Source: Bacilli bacterium | Lineage (GTDB): Bacteria; Bacillota_I; Bacilli_A; RF39; UBA660 | Assembly: GCA_022793145.1 (NCBI GenBank) | Contig: JAAWCI010000051.1 | Span: forward strand, 1 to 26,202 | DNA: 26,202 bases | Direction of reading: 5' to 3' | Shown: positions 15,529-22,245 of the stretch, piece by piece | Position numbering within the stretch: the first letter of the stretch is position 1 | How the letters are laid out: each line of letters starts with the position of its first letter | Program-made: the position numbers and the translations under genes | Notes under the pieces: generated by a model | What the model was told of the DNA's origin: nothing | The model's database searches: none | Seen by the model: the letters and a program-made list of their open reading frames with translations, nothing else

Positions 15529-17022
15529 ATGGTAAGTAATTCCAAAGTTATTTATCTACAAAAAGAAGATGGAAGAAGCATTAAAGCCTATGTAGTTAGT
15601 TATTTAAAACAACAAATAACAGGAAAAACATATGTAATTGTTGCCAATCAAAATGGGCAGAATGCTAAAGGATATGAGGTAGTAGAAGGTCAAGCGGTCA
15701 TTCTTTCAAAGGAAGATAGCGCAATATTCAAAGGATATAAAAGTAATCCTGATTTTTTGGATGTTACGAATGAATTTGAAGATGGCATTGCGTTAGAATT
15801 AGTAAAAGAAGCCAAAAAAGAAGAAAAAGTTGATGTTGTTTATTATGTTTATGACAATCGTACATTAAATGCGTATAGAGCTTCTTTGTCAACAACAAAT
15901 ACTTTATCTGATATTCATTTTTTAAAGACTTGGGAGGGTATTAGTGAAGAGGAGATCGCTCGTATTGTGAATGAAAATCAATATCCTGAACCTGCTTTTG
16001 TTGTATATGACAAAAAAAATGATTTAGAGTATGGAAATGATGGCACATTAACCCCTTTAAAATGGACCGCTGTTAGTGACATTCCTTATGAAGGAAGTAT
16101 GGATGTGTATGATTTGTCTATAGAAGAGCATCCTGAAATAACTGAGCTAGCTTCTGCTTCTTCTAGTGTTGTAGAACCAGAAAGTTTTATGGAAGAACTA
16201 GACACTAGCTTTGAAGAAGATTCGGCCCATAAAGATGCAGGAACAGAGGAAAGTTCTCGGGGAGATTTTGTTGACTTTGATTATATTATTTTTTATGTTT
16301 ATGACCAAAATGTTGTTAAAAAATATAGCGCACTTCTAACAAAAGTAACAGAGGATAGCATTGAAGTAAAAGATATAAAAACAGTTGAAGTAATTACTGG
16401 AGCAGCCAACTTGGATATAAATCAATTCTTGGCTGGAGAAGAGGTTGCTCTTGGTTCATATTTTGTAACTTATGATGATTATAATCCAACAATTGAAAAT
16501 ATCAATGGAAAATTAGTTGCAGTAGCAACTTTGAGTAATGTAATTTGTAAAACTGAGGAGATGAATGTACAAGATTTTGAAGAGCAACCAGAGCCAGAAA
16601 TGGAAGCTACTGAGAATTTGGCGGCAAAGAAAATTTTAGTATTTAATGGAGATATTGATGTTTATGACAATCAAACGCATTATACTATTTGGGGATGTTT
16701 TTGTACAGTTTTATCCGAAGATCCCCTTAGTGTTATTCCAGAAAAAAATGGAATAAAAACAGTTATATATGAAGATGAGAAGTCTTCTTCGATTAATGAA
16801 GTTTGTCAAAAATACCAAGATTTATATCCAGGAATTTCAGTTTATTTGACAAGTGCAGAAATAAAAGGAAGCAATGCGATCACAATTGATGAATATACAA
16901 GCTTTCAACCTCAATCTAAAATGGAAGAAGGAAGCTTATTAGAAAATGGAAGAAAAGTATTAACCGAAGAAGAAATGATCGCCAAAAGAGAAAAAGAGTT
17001 GGAAGACTTAAAAAAAAAGTAA
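15529..17022 (+). CDS. Acidic repeat protein of unknown function, with a frameshift site at its 3' end
   Basis: 497-residue protein I do not recognise. It has no signal peptide or membrane segment, so it is probably cytoplasmic, and it is strongly acidic. Residues about 103-186 and 252-338 align as two copies of one beta-rich module: VVYYVYDNRTLNAYRASL against IIFYVYDQNVVKKYSALL, then AFVVYDKKNDLE against YFVTYDDYNPTIE. They are separated by an acidic Ser/Glu linker (about 205-245). A further related-looking segment lies near 368-400 (KKILVFNGDIDVYD). The C-terminus is a charged helix (EEMIAKREKELEDLKKK). GGAGGGG precedes ATG 15529. The last codons form A-AAA-AAG directly before TAA, and the -1 frame stays open to 17402, so a 624-residue frameshift product is possible. 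Confidence 0.8.
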   Translation: MVSNSKVIYLQKEDGRSIKAYVVSYLKQQITGKTYVIVANQNGQNAKGYEVVEGQAVILSKEDSAIFKGYKSNPDFLDVTNEFEDGIALELVKEAKKEEKVDVVYYVYDNRTLNAYRASLSTTNTLSDIHFLKTWEGISEEEIARIVNENQYPEPAFVVYDKKNDLEYGNDGTLTPLKWTAVSDIPYEGSMDVYDLSIEEHPEITELASASSSVVEPESFMEELDTSFEEDSAHKDAGTEESSRGDFVDFDYIIFYVYDQNVVKKYSALLTKVTEDSIEVKDIKTVEVITGAANLDINQFLAGEEVALGSYFVTYDDYNPTIENINGKLVAVATLSNVICKTEEMNVQDFEEQPEPEMEATENLAAKKILVFNGDIDVYDNQTHYTIWGCFCTVLSEDPLSVIPEKNGIKTVIYEDEKSSSINEVCQKYQDLYPGISVYLTSAEIKGSNAITIDEYTSFQPQSKMEEGSLLENGRKVLTEEEMIAKREKELEDLKKK

Positions 17023-17048
17023 TAAGCACTGGTAAAAATACACCAGTG
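17013..17048 (+). promoter_or_regulatory. Candidate -1 programmed frameshift signal (slippery heptamer plus hairpin)
   Basis: A AAA AAG (17013-17019), in exactly the phase needed for -1 slippage, ends a nine-A run (17010-17018). It is followed by TAATAAG as a 7-nt spacer and the hairpin CACTGGT (17027-17033) / ACCAGTG (17042-17048) with an 8-nt loop. GGAAG at 17001-17005 could act as the upstream Shine-Dalgarno-like stimulator. There is no T run after the hairpin, so it is not a terminator. Heptamer, spacing and hairpin match the dnaX-type arrangement. Confidence 0.6.
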
Positions 17049-17402
17049 ACGGAAGAATTTTTGAGCGTTTGTCCAAACGATTTAGAGTTTGCAAGTTATT
17101 TAAGAATGCTAGAAAGTGCTGGCGTTACCAAAGAGCATATGAAAGCAACAGGACTTCTAGAACAAATTGAAGAACGAAAAAAAGAAGCTCAAAAGAATAG
17201 GGTGCTATCAATTGCTTTTAAAAATTGTTTGCAAGTTAATGCAGCAAATCTAGAAATGCTAAAACAAATTGAGAAGTTTGAAAATTTAGGATTGAAACCA
17301 GAAGAAATCATAGCTACTTTGGGTATTCCAGATGTTGTTTTAGCACAATTACAGTTAGGTCCTTTTGACCTTAATGAGGGTAAAGAAGAAAGGAAAAAGT
17401 AA
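17046..17402 (+). CDS. Downstream -1 frame of the preceding gene, probably a C-terminal extension
   Basis: 118 codons counted from the GTG at 17046. This GTG has no Shine-Dalgarno sequence and lies inside the right arm of a hairpin, so it is a poor start. The frame is open further upstream and overlaps the end of the previous gene. After a -1 shift at 17019 the added sequence would be VISTGKNTPVTEEFLSVCPN and onwards, 127 residues in all. The segment is mostly helical (FASYLRMLESAGVTKEH; QIEKFENLGLKPEEIIATLG) and soluble, with no recognised family. The helical 'ML...GV' and 'FENLGLKPEEI' stretches look like two related helix-turn-helix-like turns. Alternatives are translational reinitiation after the double TAA, or one continuous gene if the nine-A run is miscounted. 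Confidence 0.6.
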   Translation: MTEEFLSVCPNDLEFASYLRMLESAGVTKEHMKATGLLEQIEERKKEAQKNRVLSIAFKNCLQVNAANLEMLKQIEKFENLGLKPEEIIATLGIPDVVLAQLQLGPFDLNEGKEERKK

Positions 17403-17430
17403 TATGATATCGCTTTTTTCTTTATTTTTA
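17389..17430 (+). terminator. Probable terminator after the frameshift gene
   Basis: AAAGGAAAAAG (17389-17399) pairs with CTTTTTTCTTT (17413-17423), with one G-U pair and a 13-nt loop, followed by ATTTTTA. It is AT-rich and therefore of moderate strength. Confidence 0.55.
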
Positions 17431-17444
17431 CTGAGGAGAGTCAT

Positions 17445-17804
17445 ATGAAACAAATGAAGCAAGAAGCCTTAAATCATTATACTAAGATTATTGAAGAAAT
17501 GGATAAATTAAACATGACGAAAGAAGAACAAATTGAGTATTTAAAATCCCGATTATTATATTTAGAATATAAATCGATGAGAAAAAATAAGATTGAGAAA
17601 TTGTTATTTTTGGGCTTTTTTTTCGTTTTAATTGGTTTTTATTTGATTTCTATAAAACTTTATTTACTAGGTTTTCTTTGTATGTTACTTCCAGGAATTT
17701 ATATATCGTATAAAATTATTACTTTTGCAGAAGAAAATAGTGAGAATATGAAAGAGAGTGAAAGAAAAAAATTAGTGTCTCTTTTGAATTCTAATTTAGA
17801 ATAG
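17445..17804 (+). CDS. Small two-helix membrane protein of unknown function
   Basis: 119 residues, not recognised. The N-terminal amphipathic and probably coiled-coil part (about 1-48, HYTKIIEEMDKLNMTKEEQI) is followed by two closely spaced hydrophobic helices near 50-68 and 72-90, then a charged cytoplasmic tail (NSENMKESERKKLVSLLNSN). This hairpin topology is common in small envelope proteins. GAGGAG lies 6 nt before ATG 17445. No clear promoter is visible in the 42 nt after the previous gene, so read-through is the likely source of its mRNA. It ends in a good terminator. Confidence 0.7.
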   Translation: MKQMKQEALNHYTKIIEEMDKLNMTKEEQIEYLKSRLLYLEYKSMRKNKIEKLLFLGFFFVLIGFYLISIKLYLLGFLCMLLPGIYISYKIITFAEENSENMKESERKKLVSLLNSNLE

Positions 17805-17822
17805 GAAAGTTCCTATTTTTTC
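17800..17822 (+). terminator. Intrinsic terminator before nusB
   Basis: ATAGGA (17801-17806), loop AAGT, TCCTAT (17811-17816), then a T run. Confidence 0.85.
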
Positions 17823-17842
17823 TTTTGTTTTTATTTTATTTA

Positions 17843-17851
17843 TGATAAAAT
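17843..17851 (+). promoter_or_regulatory. Extended -10 promoter for nusB-xseA-xseB
   Basis: TGATAAAAT, with the -10 at 17846-17851, 18 nt from ATG 17870. Confidence 0.55.
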
Positions 17852-17869
17852 TAAAAAAGGTGATGATAA

Positions 17870-18292
17870 ATGGAACAAATGACTAGAAGTGAGCTTCGTG
17901 TAAAAATTATGACAATTTTGTATCAAATTAATATTTATGCAAAGAATAAGATTGACTATCAAGTAGAACATGTTATCAAAGAAGTTTTAGAAGTAGAAAA
18001 TGAATTTGTAAAAGATGTTGTTTATGGAGTTATTACTTATCAGAATGAAATTGATGCAATTGCAAATCGCTATTTAAATAATTGGACAATAGATCGTTTA
18101 GGAAATACAGATCAAGCAATTTTGAGAATTGGAATTTATGAACTTTTATATACTTCAACTCCAGAAATTGTAGCAATTAATGAAGCGATTGAACTGGCAA
18201 AATCTTATAGTGATGATGAAGTTCGCAAAATGATTAATGCAGTATTAGACAATGTTTATCATGATAAGGAGAACAAGAATGAATCAAGATAA
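17870..18292 (+). CDS. nusB: Transcription antitermination factor NusB
   Basis: 140 residues, normal NusB length, all-helical RNA-binding protein that acts with NusE (S10) on boxA RNA, chiefly in rRNA antitermination. Family motifs are RSELRVKIMTILYQINIY at the start, FVKDVVYGVITYQNEID in the middle, and NTDQAILRIGIYELLY followed by PEIVAINEAIELAKSYSDD and RKMINAVLDNVYHD near the end. It is the first gene of an operon with the exonuclease VII genes. Its 3' end overlaps xseA by 14 nt, which indicates translational coupling. AGGTGATG lies just before ATG 17870; an in-frame ATG at 17879 is a less likely start. Confidence 0.95.
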   Translation: MEQMTRSELRVKIMTILYQINIYAKNKIDYQVEHVIKEVLEVENEFVKDVVYGVITYQNEIDAIANRYLNNWTIDRLGNTDQAILRIGIYELLYTSTPEIVAINEAIELAKSYSDDEVRKMINAVLDNVYHDKENKNESR

Positions 18293-19544
18293 GTATTTAA
18301 CAGTTAGTGCTGTAACAAAATACTTAAAATTTAAGTTTGATACAGATGAACATTTAAGAACGGTTTTTTTAAAAGGAGAAATTTCTAATTTTAAAGCTCA
18401 TACAACTGGTCATTTTTATTTTTCTTTAAAGGATGAAGGAAGCAAAATTAATGCTATTATGTTTAGTGCAAATGCTAAAAAATTAAGTTTTGTTCCTGCT
18501 GAAGGAATGAAAGTTTTGGCCACTGGAAGGATCAGTGTTTATGAAGCAACAGGAGGATATCAGATTTATGTAGAGCAAATGGAACAGGATGGATTAGGGA
18601 ACTTATATGTTGCTTTTGAAAAACTAAAACAAGATTTAGCAAAAGAGGGGTTGTTTGATCCAGCACATAAAAAGTCAATTCCTAAAATACCAACTCGAAT
18701 AGGGATTGTGACAGCTCCGACTGGTGCGGCAATTAAAGATATATTATCAACAATTAAAAGGAGATTTCCAATTTGTGAGACAATTCTTTTTCCAGCACTT
18801 GTTCAAGGAGAAAATGCAGCTAGTGATATTGCTGCTAAAATAGATATGGCATCTCACTATGAGCTGGATACTTTGATTATTGGAAGAGGAGGAGGCTCTA
18901 TTGAAGACTTATGGCCGTTTAATGAAGAAATCGTTGCTAGAGCTATCTATTATTCTCCAATACCTATTATTAGTGCCGTAGGACATGAAATTGATTTTAC
19001 AATCAGTGATTTTGTTTCAGATTTAAGAGCGCCTACTCCAACAGGTGCTGCAGAAATAGCAGTTCCAAATATGATTGATTTATTAAATCATCTAGAACAA
19101 TTAAAAATTCGTTTGAAAGAAAGTATTTTAAAAAAAATAAATTATAATAGTCTATATTTAGATAGTTTAAAAAATTCTTTTGTGTTAAAAACACCAATGG
19201 TAATGTATGAAAATAAAAAGCAAAAATTGGATCTTATACAATCTAAGCTAAGTTCTTTGGTAATACATCAATTAGAAATATCAAAAAAAAATTTGGAATA
19301 CATTAAGAATAATCACATTTTATTAAAACCGCAAACGATCTATGAACCTTACCAAAAAAACTTAGACCAAATAATAGAAAAATTAGAGTTGCTTAATCCA
19401 CTCAGTGTTTTAAAAAGAGGATATACATTAACATATCAAAATGGTCATTTGATAAAAAGTGTTTCTGATATTAAGGAAGAACCATTAGAATTAAAATTCC
19501 AAGATGGAATAGTAACTGTAAAAAAAGTAAAAGTGGAGGAATAA
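18279..19544 (+). CDS. xseA: Exodeoxyribonuclease VII large subunit
   Basis: 421 residues, catalytic subunit of exonuclease VII, which degrades single-stranded DNA from both ends. The N-terminal OB-fold (VSAVTKYLKFKF, then LKGEISNFKAHTTGHFYFSL) is followed by the nuclease domain with PTRIGIVTAPTGAAIKDIL, LIIGRGGGSIEDLWPFNEE, and AVGHEIDFTISDFVSDLRAP with TPTGAAEIA. A long coiled-coil region and the short C-terminal segment LSVLKRGYTLTYQNG complete it. The start is ATG 18279, 7 nt after AAGGAG (18266-18271). Upstream in-frame ATGs, such as 18252, lie inside nusB without a ribosome binding site. The small subunit gene begins 1 nt after its stop. folD, often found between nusB and xseA, is absent. 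Confidence 0.96.
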   Translation: MNQDKYLTVSAVTKYLKFKFDTDEHLRTVFLKGEISNFKAHTTGHFYFSLKDEGSKINAIMFSANAKKLSFVPAEGMKVLATGRISVYEATGGYQIYVEQMEQDGLGNLYVAFEKLKQDLAKEGLFDPAHKKSIPKIPTRIGIVTAPTGAAIKDILSTIKRRFPICETILFPALVQGENAASDIAAKIDMASHYELDTLIIGRGGGSIEDLWPFNEEIVARAIYYSPIPIISAVGHEIDFTISDFVSDLRAPTPTGAAEIAVPNMIDLLNHLEQLKIRLKESILKKINYNSLYLDSLKNSFVLKTPMVMYENKKQKLDLIQSKLSSLVIHQLEISKKNLEYIKNNHILLKPQTIYEPYQKNLDQIIEKLELLNPLSVLKRGYTLTYQNGHLIKSVSDIKEEPLELKFQDGIVTVKKVKVEE

Positions 19545-19545
19545 T

Positions 19546-19770
19546 ATGGCAGAGAAAGAAAAAAAATTTGAAGAAAAAATCAAAGAGTTGGAGACAATTA
19601 TTAGTGAACTTGAAAACGGAAATACTGATTTAGAGGATTCTATCAATAAATATACTAAAGCAATGAAACTTGTAAAAGAATGTGATGAGAAATTAAAATC
19701 TATTGAAGAACAAGTAAATAAGATTGTTTTAGAAAATGGAGAATTAGAAACTTTTGAAATAGAATCTTAG
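19546..19770 (+). CDS. xseB: Exodeoxyribonuclease VII small subunit
   Basis: 74 residues, typical XseB size. It is entirely helical, with the family pattern FEEKIKELETIISELENG, LEDSINKYTKAMKLVKECDE and a C-terminal helix with acidic end. Several copies bind the coiled-coil of XseA and are needed for activity. It starts 1 nt after the xseA stop, with GGAGG inside the end of xseA, so translation is coupled. It is the last gene of the operon; ispA and dxs, which follow in Bacillus, are missing. Confidence 0.95.
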   Translation: MAEKEKKFEEKIKELETIISELENGNTDLEDSINKYTKAMKLVKECDEKLKSIEEQVNKIVLENGELETFEIES

Positions 19771-19776
19771 TTGTTT

Positions 19777-19802
19777 AAAAATACCATTTTGGTATTTTTT
19801 TG
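19777..19802 (+). terminator. Intrinsic terminator after xseB
   Basis: AAATACCA (19779-19786) pairs with TGGTATTT (19790-19797) around a 3-nt loop, then a T run. Confidence 0.85.
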
Positions 19803-19805
19803 TAT

Positions 19806-19834
19806 TCATATTTGAATTCATTTTCTTCATAATA
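19806..19834 (+). promoter_or_regulatory. Candidate sigma-G (forespore) promoter for spoIVB
   Basis: TCATA (19806-19810), a 17-nt spacer and CATAATA (19828-19834). The -10 matches the sigma-G consensus CATnMTA fully and the -35 (gHATR) in four of five positions. No sigma-A-like boxes are seen before this gene. A sigma-E reading (TCATATT at 19806-19812) has a good -35 but a poorer -10. Confidence 0.5.
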
Positions 19835-19869
19835 AAAATGTAGTCTGTAGAACGAAGGAGAGATTTCAA

Positions 19870-20868
19870 ATGTTTTTTAAAAAATTTAAAAAATCATTCC
19901 TTTTACTTCTTCTTTCATTATTTATCATACCAATAAACGCTTTTGCTTATTCAGATTATTTAATAGCTGGGGGAGAAAACATTGGAATAGAAATCCATTC
20001 CAAAGGTGTGATGGTTGTAGGCTTATATCAAGTAGAAAATAAATATCCAGCAACAGAAGCAGGGCTAAAAGTAGGAGATATTATAACAACAATCGAAGGG
20101 GAAAATGTTTCATCTGTAGAAGACATGGTAAAGAAAATAAGTTCGAATAAAAAAGATGGAACTATTCAAATTGGCTATTCAAGAGAAAATGAACAAAAAG
20201 AAACGAACTTAAAATTATACAAAGATGAAACAGGTGTATATAAGACTGGTCTTTATGTTAAAGATAGTATTACTGGGATTGGTACATTAACTTTCATTGA
20301 TCCATCAAATAAGATATTTGGTGCCTTGGGCCATGAAATTATTGAAAAATCAACAGGCAGAGTTTTAGAGATTAAAGATGGAAAAATATTTGAGTCTAAT
20401 GTTACTAGTATTACACCAAGTAAAGATGGCGTCCCTGGAGAAAAAAATGCAGAATTCCATTATGAGAAAGTCAATGGTACAATTAGCGAAAATACAACAC
20501 AAGGTATTTTTGGAACTTATACAGGAGAAATAGATGGAAAAACAAAATATAAAGTTTCAAAACCAGATGAGATAAAAAAAGGAACTGCGAAAATATTGAC
20601 AGTGCTTGAAGATAAAACAATTAAAGAGTATACGATATCTATTACCAAGATTGATAAAAACACAAAGCAGAAAACTAAAAATATAGTATTTGAAATTACA
20701 GATCAAGAGTTGTTGCAAAAAACAGGCGGTATTGTGCAAGGAATGAGTGGTTCTCCAATTATTCAAGGTGATTCTATTATTGGTGCTGTGACACATGTTG
20801 TGATTGACAATCCTCAAAAAGGGTATGGTATTTTTATTACGAATATGTTAGAGGAAGCAGAAGATTAA
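19870..20868 (+). CDS. spoIVB: SpoIVB-type serine peptidase (S55), sporulation signalling protease
   Basis: 332-residue secreted or membrane-tethered protease. In Bacillus it is made in the forespore, crosses to the intermembrane space and triggers pro-sigma-K processing in the mother cell. It has an N-terminal signal or anchor helix (about 9-26, ending INAFAY), a PDZ domain near 45-110 (EAGLKVGDIITTIEGENV) and the S55 domain with GIGTLTFIDPSNKIFGALGHEI (catalytic His in GHEI), GMSGSPIIQGDSIIGAVTHV (catalytic Ser in SGSP) and a terminal FITNMLEE. It is shorter than Bacillus SpoIVB (about 426), mainly by a shorter N-terminal region. AAGGAG lies 9 nt before ATG 19870. spo0A, its usual downstream neighbour, is replaced by mscL. 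The family is clear, and the promoter supports forespore expression. Confidence 0.93.
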   Translation: MFFKKFKKSFLLLLLSLFIIPINAFAYSDYLIAGGENIGIEIHSKGVMVVGLYQVENKYPATEAGLKVGDIITTIEGENVSSVEDMVKKISSNKKDGTIQIGYSRENEQKETNLKLYKDETGVYKTGLYVKDSITGIGTLTFIDPSNKIFGALGHEIIEKSTGRVLEIKDGKIFESNVTSITPSKDGVPGEKNAEFHYEKVNGTISENTTQGIFGTYTGEIDGKTKYKVSKPDEIKKGTAKILTVLEDKTIKEYTISITKIDKNTKQKTKNIVFEITDQELLQKTGGIVQGMSGSPIIQGDSIIGAVTHVVIDNPQKGYGIFITNMLEEAED

Positions 20869-20894
20869 GAAGCAAGCTAGCTTGACTTCTTTTT
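20867..20894 (+). terminator. Intrinsic terminator after spoIVB
   Basis: AAGAAG (20867-20872) and CAAG (20873-20876) pair with CTTG (20881-20884) and CTTCTT (20886-20891), with one bulged A, followed by Ts. Confidence 0.8.
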
Positions 20895-20896
20895 AC

Positions 20897-20925
20897 TTGA
20901 GAAAAAATAAGATCTATATTATAAT
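20897..20925 (+). promoter_or_regulatory. Sigma-A promoter for mscL
   Basis: TTGAGA (20897-20902), a 17-nt spacer, TATAAT (20920-20925). It is 22 nt from the chosen start. Confidence 0.75.
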
Positions 20926-20947
20926 ATTACCCAGGAAGTGAATGTTT

Positions 20948-21349
20948 ATGTTAAAAGAATTTAAAGAATTTATTTCGAGAGGTAATGTCCTTGATATGGC
21001 AATAGGTGTTATTATTGGAGGTGCTTTTGGCAAAATTGTAACATCTGTTGTAAATGATTTATTAATGCCTTTAATTGGTATTGTATTAGGTGGTTTGGAT
21101 TTCTCTAATTTATCATTTAAAATTGGTTCTGCAGAAATTTTATATGGATCATTTATTCAAAATGTAGTAGATTTCTTAATTGTGGCAGCTTGTATTTTTA
21201 TTCTTATGAAAATTATCAATAAGTTAACTCACAAAGAAAAGAAAAAAGAAGAGAAAAAGGTTCCAGCTAAAGCAGATGACATAGTATTGCTAGAAGAAAT
21301 TAGAGATTTATTAAAAGAAGCAAAGAAGACAAAAAAAGCAGCGAAATAA
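20948..21349 (+). CDS. mscL: Large-conductance mechanosensitive channel
   Basis: 133-residue homopentameric channel that opens under membrane tension to release solutes during osmotic downshock. The N-terminal helix and TM1 carry the diagnostic [20 protein letters not shown] and [22 protein letters not shown]2 is near 72-92 ([18 protein letters not shown]), and the cytoplasmic C-terminal helix bundle is Lys-rich. The start is ATG 20948, 9 nt from AGGAAG (20933-20938); the ATG at 20942 is too close to the ribosome binding site and the family starts at MLKEF. It has its own sigma-A promoter and shares a bidirectional terminator with the convergent small gene. Confidence 0.96.
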   Translation: MLKEFKEFISRGNVLDMAIGVIIGGAFGKIVTSVVNDLLMPLIGIVLGGLDFSNLSFKIGSAEILYGSFIQNVVDFLIVAACIFILMKIINKLTHKEKKKEEKKVPAKADDIVLLEEIRDLLKEAKKTKKAAK

Positions 21350-21361
21350 TCGCTGTTTTTT
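21334..21361. terminator. Bidirectional terminator between mscL and a small convergent gene
   Basis: CAGCGA (21339-21344) pairs with TCGCTG (21350-21355) around a 5-nt loop, flanked by an A run on the left and a T run on the right, so it can end transcripts from both sides. It overlaps the 3' end of mscL. Confidence 0.8.
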
Positions 21362-21479
21362 ATATAAATAATAAAGAAGAAATATACATTGCTATTGTAG
21401 CAATTAATAAAAGGATAACTCCAATTTTTTTAAAATTAATGTTTACTTGTTTTCTTGATTTATTCTTTTCTTTAGCCAT
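21360..21479 (-). CDS. 39-residue single-helix membrane protein
   Basis: A short open frame on the minus strand, starting ATG (plus 21479-21477) and ending TAA (plus 21362-21360). The peptide has a basic N-terminus (MAKEKNKSRKQVNINFKK) and one membrane helix (IGVILLLIATIAMYISSLLF). GAGGTG lies 5 nt before the ATG, a near-perfect ribosome binding site, with a TATAAT 13 nt further upstream and a shared terminator after the stop. Size and layout resemble the tiny DUF4044-type membrane proteins of Firmicutes, but I cannot confirm the family. The complete set of expression signals makes it a real gene despite its length. The function is unknown. Confidence 0.75.
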   Translation of the reverse strand: MAKEKNKSRKQVNINFKKIGVILLLIATIAMYISSLLFI

Positions 21480-21498
21480 GAAATCACCTCATATAAGT

Positions 21499-21504
21499 AT
21501 TATA
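21499..21504 (-). promoter_or_regulatory. -10 element for the 39-residue protein gene
   Basis: TATAAT on the minus strand (plus ATTATA), 19 nt from the ATG; no convincing -35. It lies back-to-back with the spoIIM promoter region. Confidence 0.5.
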
Positions 21505-21524
21505 ATATAATTTTTTGTTTTTTG

Positions 21525-21552
21525 GAATATCTTTTTTTTGCTTTCATATGCT
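21525..21552 (+). promoter_or_regulatory. Candidate sigma-E (mother-cell) promoter for spoIIM
   Basis: GAATATC (21525-21531), a 13-nt spacer, CATATGCT (21545-21552). It matches the sigma-E consensus KMATATT / CATACAHT in 6 of 7 and 6 of 8 positions. There is no TATAAT at a suitable distance on this strand. Confidence 0.45.
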
Positions 21553-21569
21553 TAAGTGAGGTGGAATTG

Positions 21570-22199
21570 ATGAAGAAAGAAATGGACAAGTTAAAAAGTA
21601 AAATTAGAACAAGCAAAAAATTCACCATATTTTTAGTTGTATTATTATTAGTTGGAGTAGTAGCTGGGACTTTATTTATTACAATTTTATCTTCGACAGA
21701 CAAATCTTTAGTCAAAGAGTACATGAATTCTTATATGTCAAGTATAGAAAAAGATAAAATCAATTATTTAGCGCTTTTTTGTAATTCTTTTTTGAAAGAA
21801 TTCTTAATTGCTAGTGTGATTTGGTTACTTGGAATTTCCATTGTTGGTATACCTGCAATTTTATTTTTATTTTTTAAAGAAGCTTTTGTATTGGGCTTCT
21901 CAATAGGAAGTTTGTTGTTTGTTTATAAGGGAAAAGGATTGCTTTATGCATTATTTTATATTTTTCCTTGTCAAATTTTAAATATTATTGCATATGGTAT
22001 TTTATTAATGTATGCTCTTTCTGTTTCTATGAAGATGATTGAAGCAGTATTTAGACATAAAACAATAGATTTTAAAACGATTATGGGAAAATATTCAAAA
22101 GTATTAGGAATTGTATTGATTTTATTCCTTGTAAGTTCATTGTTGGAAACTTTTTTACTACCAAACATTTTAAAGTGGTTATTATCAATTATTAAATAA
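21570..22199 (+). CDS. spoIIM: Stage II sporulation protein M
   Basis: 209-residue polytopic membrane protein. In Bacillus, SpoIIM works with SpoIID and SpoIIP in the mother-cell complex that remodels peptidoglycan during engulfment. About five membrane helices are visible. The SpoIIM core is recognisable in NSFLKEFLIASVIWLLGISI followed by VGIPAILFLFFKEAFVLGFS and KGKGLLYALFYIFPCQILN. Length is close to the Bacillus protein (214). The start is ATG 21570, 5 nt from GAGGTGG; an upstream frame start at 21522 would include promoter sequence and lacks a ribosome binding site. No clear terminator separates it from mnmA, which has its own promoter 22 nt later. Confidence 0.9.
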   Translation: MKKEMDKLKSKIRTSKKFTIFLVVLLLVGVVAGTLFITILSSTDKSLVKEYMNSYMSSIEKDKINYLALFCNSFLKEFLIASVIWLLGISIVGIPAILFLFFKEAFVLGFSIGSLLFVYKGKGLLYALFYIFPCQILNIIAYGILLMYALSVSMKMIEAVFRHKTIDFKTIMGKYSKVLGIVLILFLVSSLLETFLLPNILKWLLSIIK

Positions 22200-22220
22200 G
22201 TAGTAAAAGAAAAAAAATAA

Positions 22221-22229
22221 TGATATAAT
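22221..22229 (+). promoter_or_regulatory. Extended -10 promoter for mnmA
   Basis: TGATATAAT, with the -10 at 22224-22229, 16 nt from ATG 22246. The predicted mRNA starts at the GGTGAG ribosome binding site. Confidence 0.6.
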
Positions 22230-22245
22230 ATGATTGGTGAGTTTT

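Noticed and set aside
17027..17048. Hairpin after the 497-residue gene as a terminator
   Set aside because: No T run follows, and an open frame continues through it; it fits a frameshift stimulator better.
22201..22245. A riboswitch or leader upstream of mnmA
   Set aside because: The predicted transcript starts about 10 nt before the ATG, leaving no room for a structured leader.
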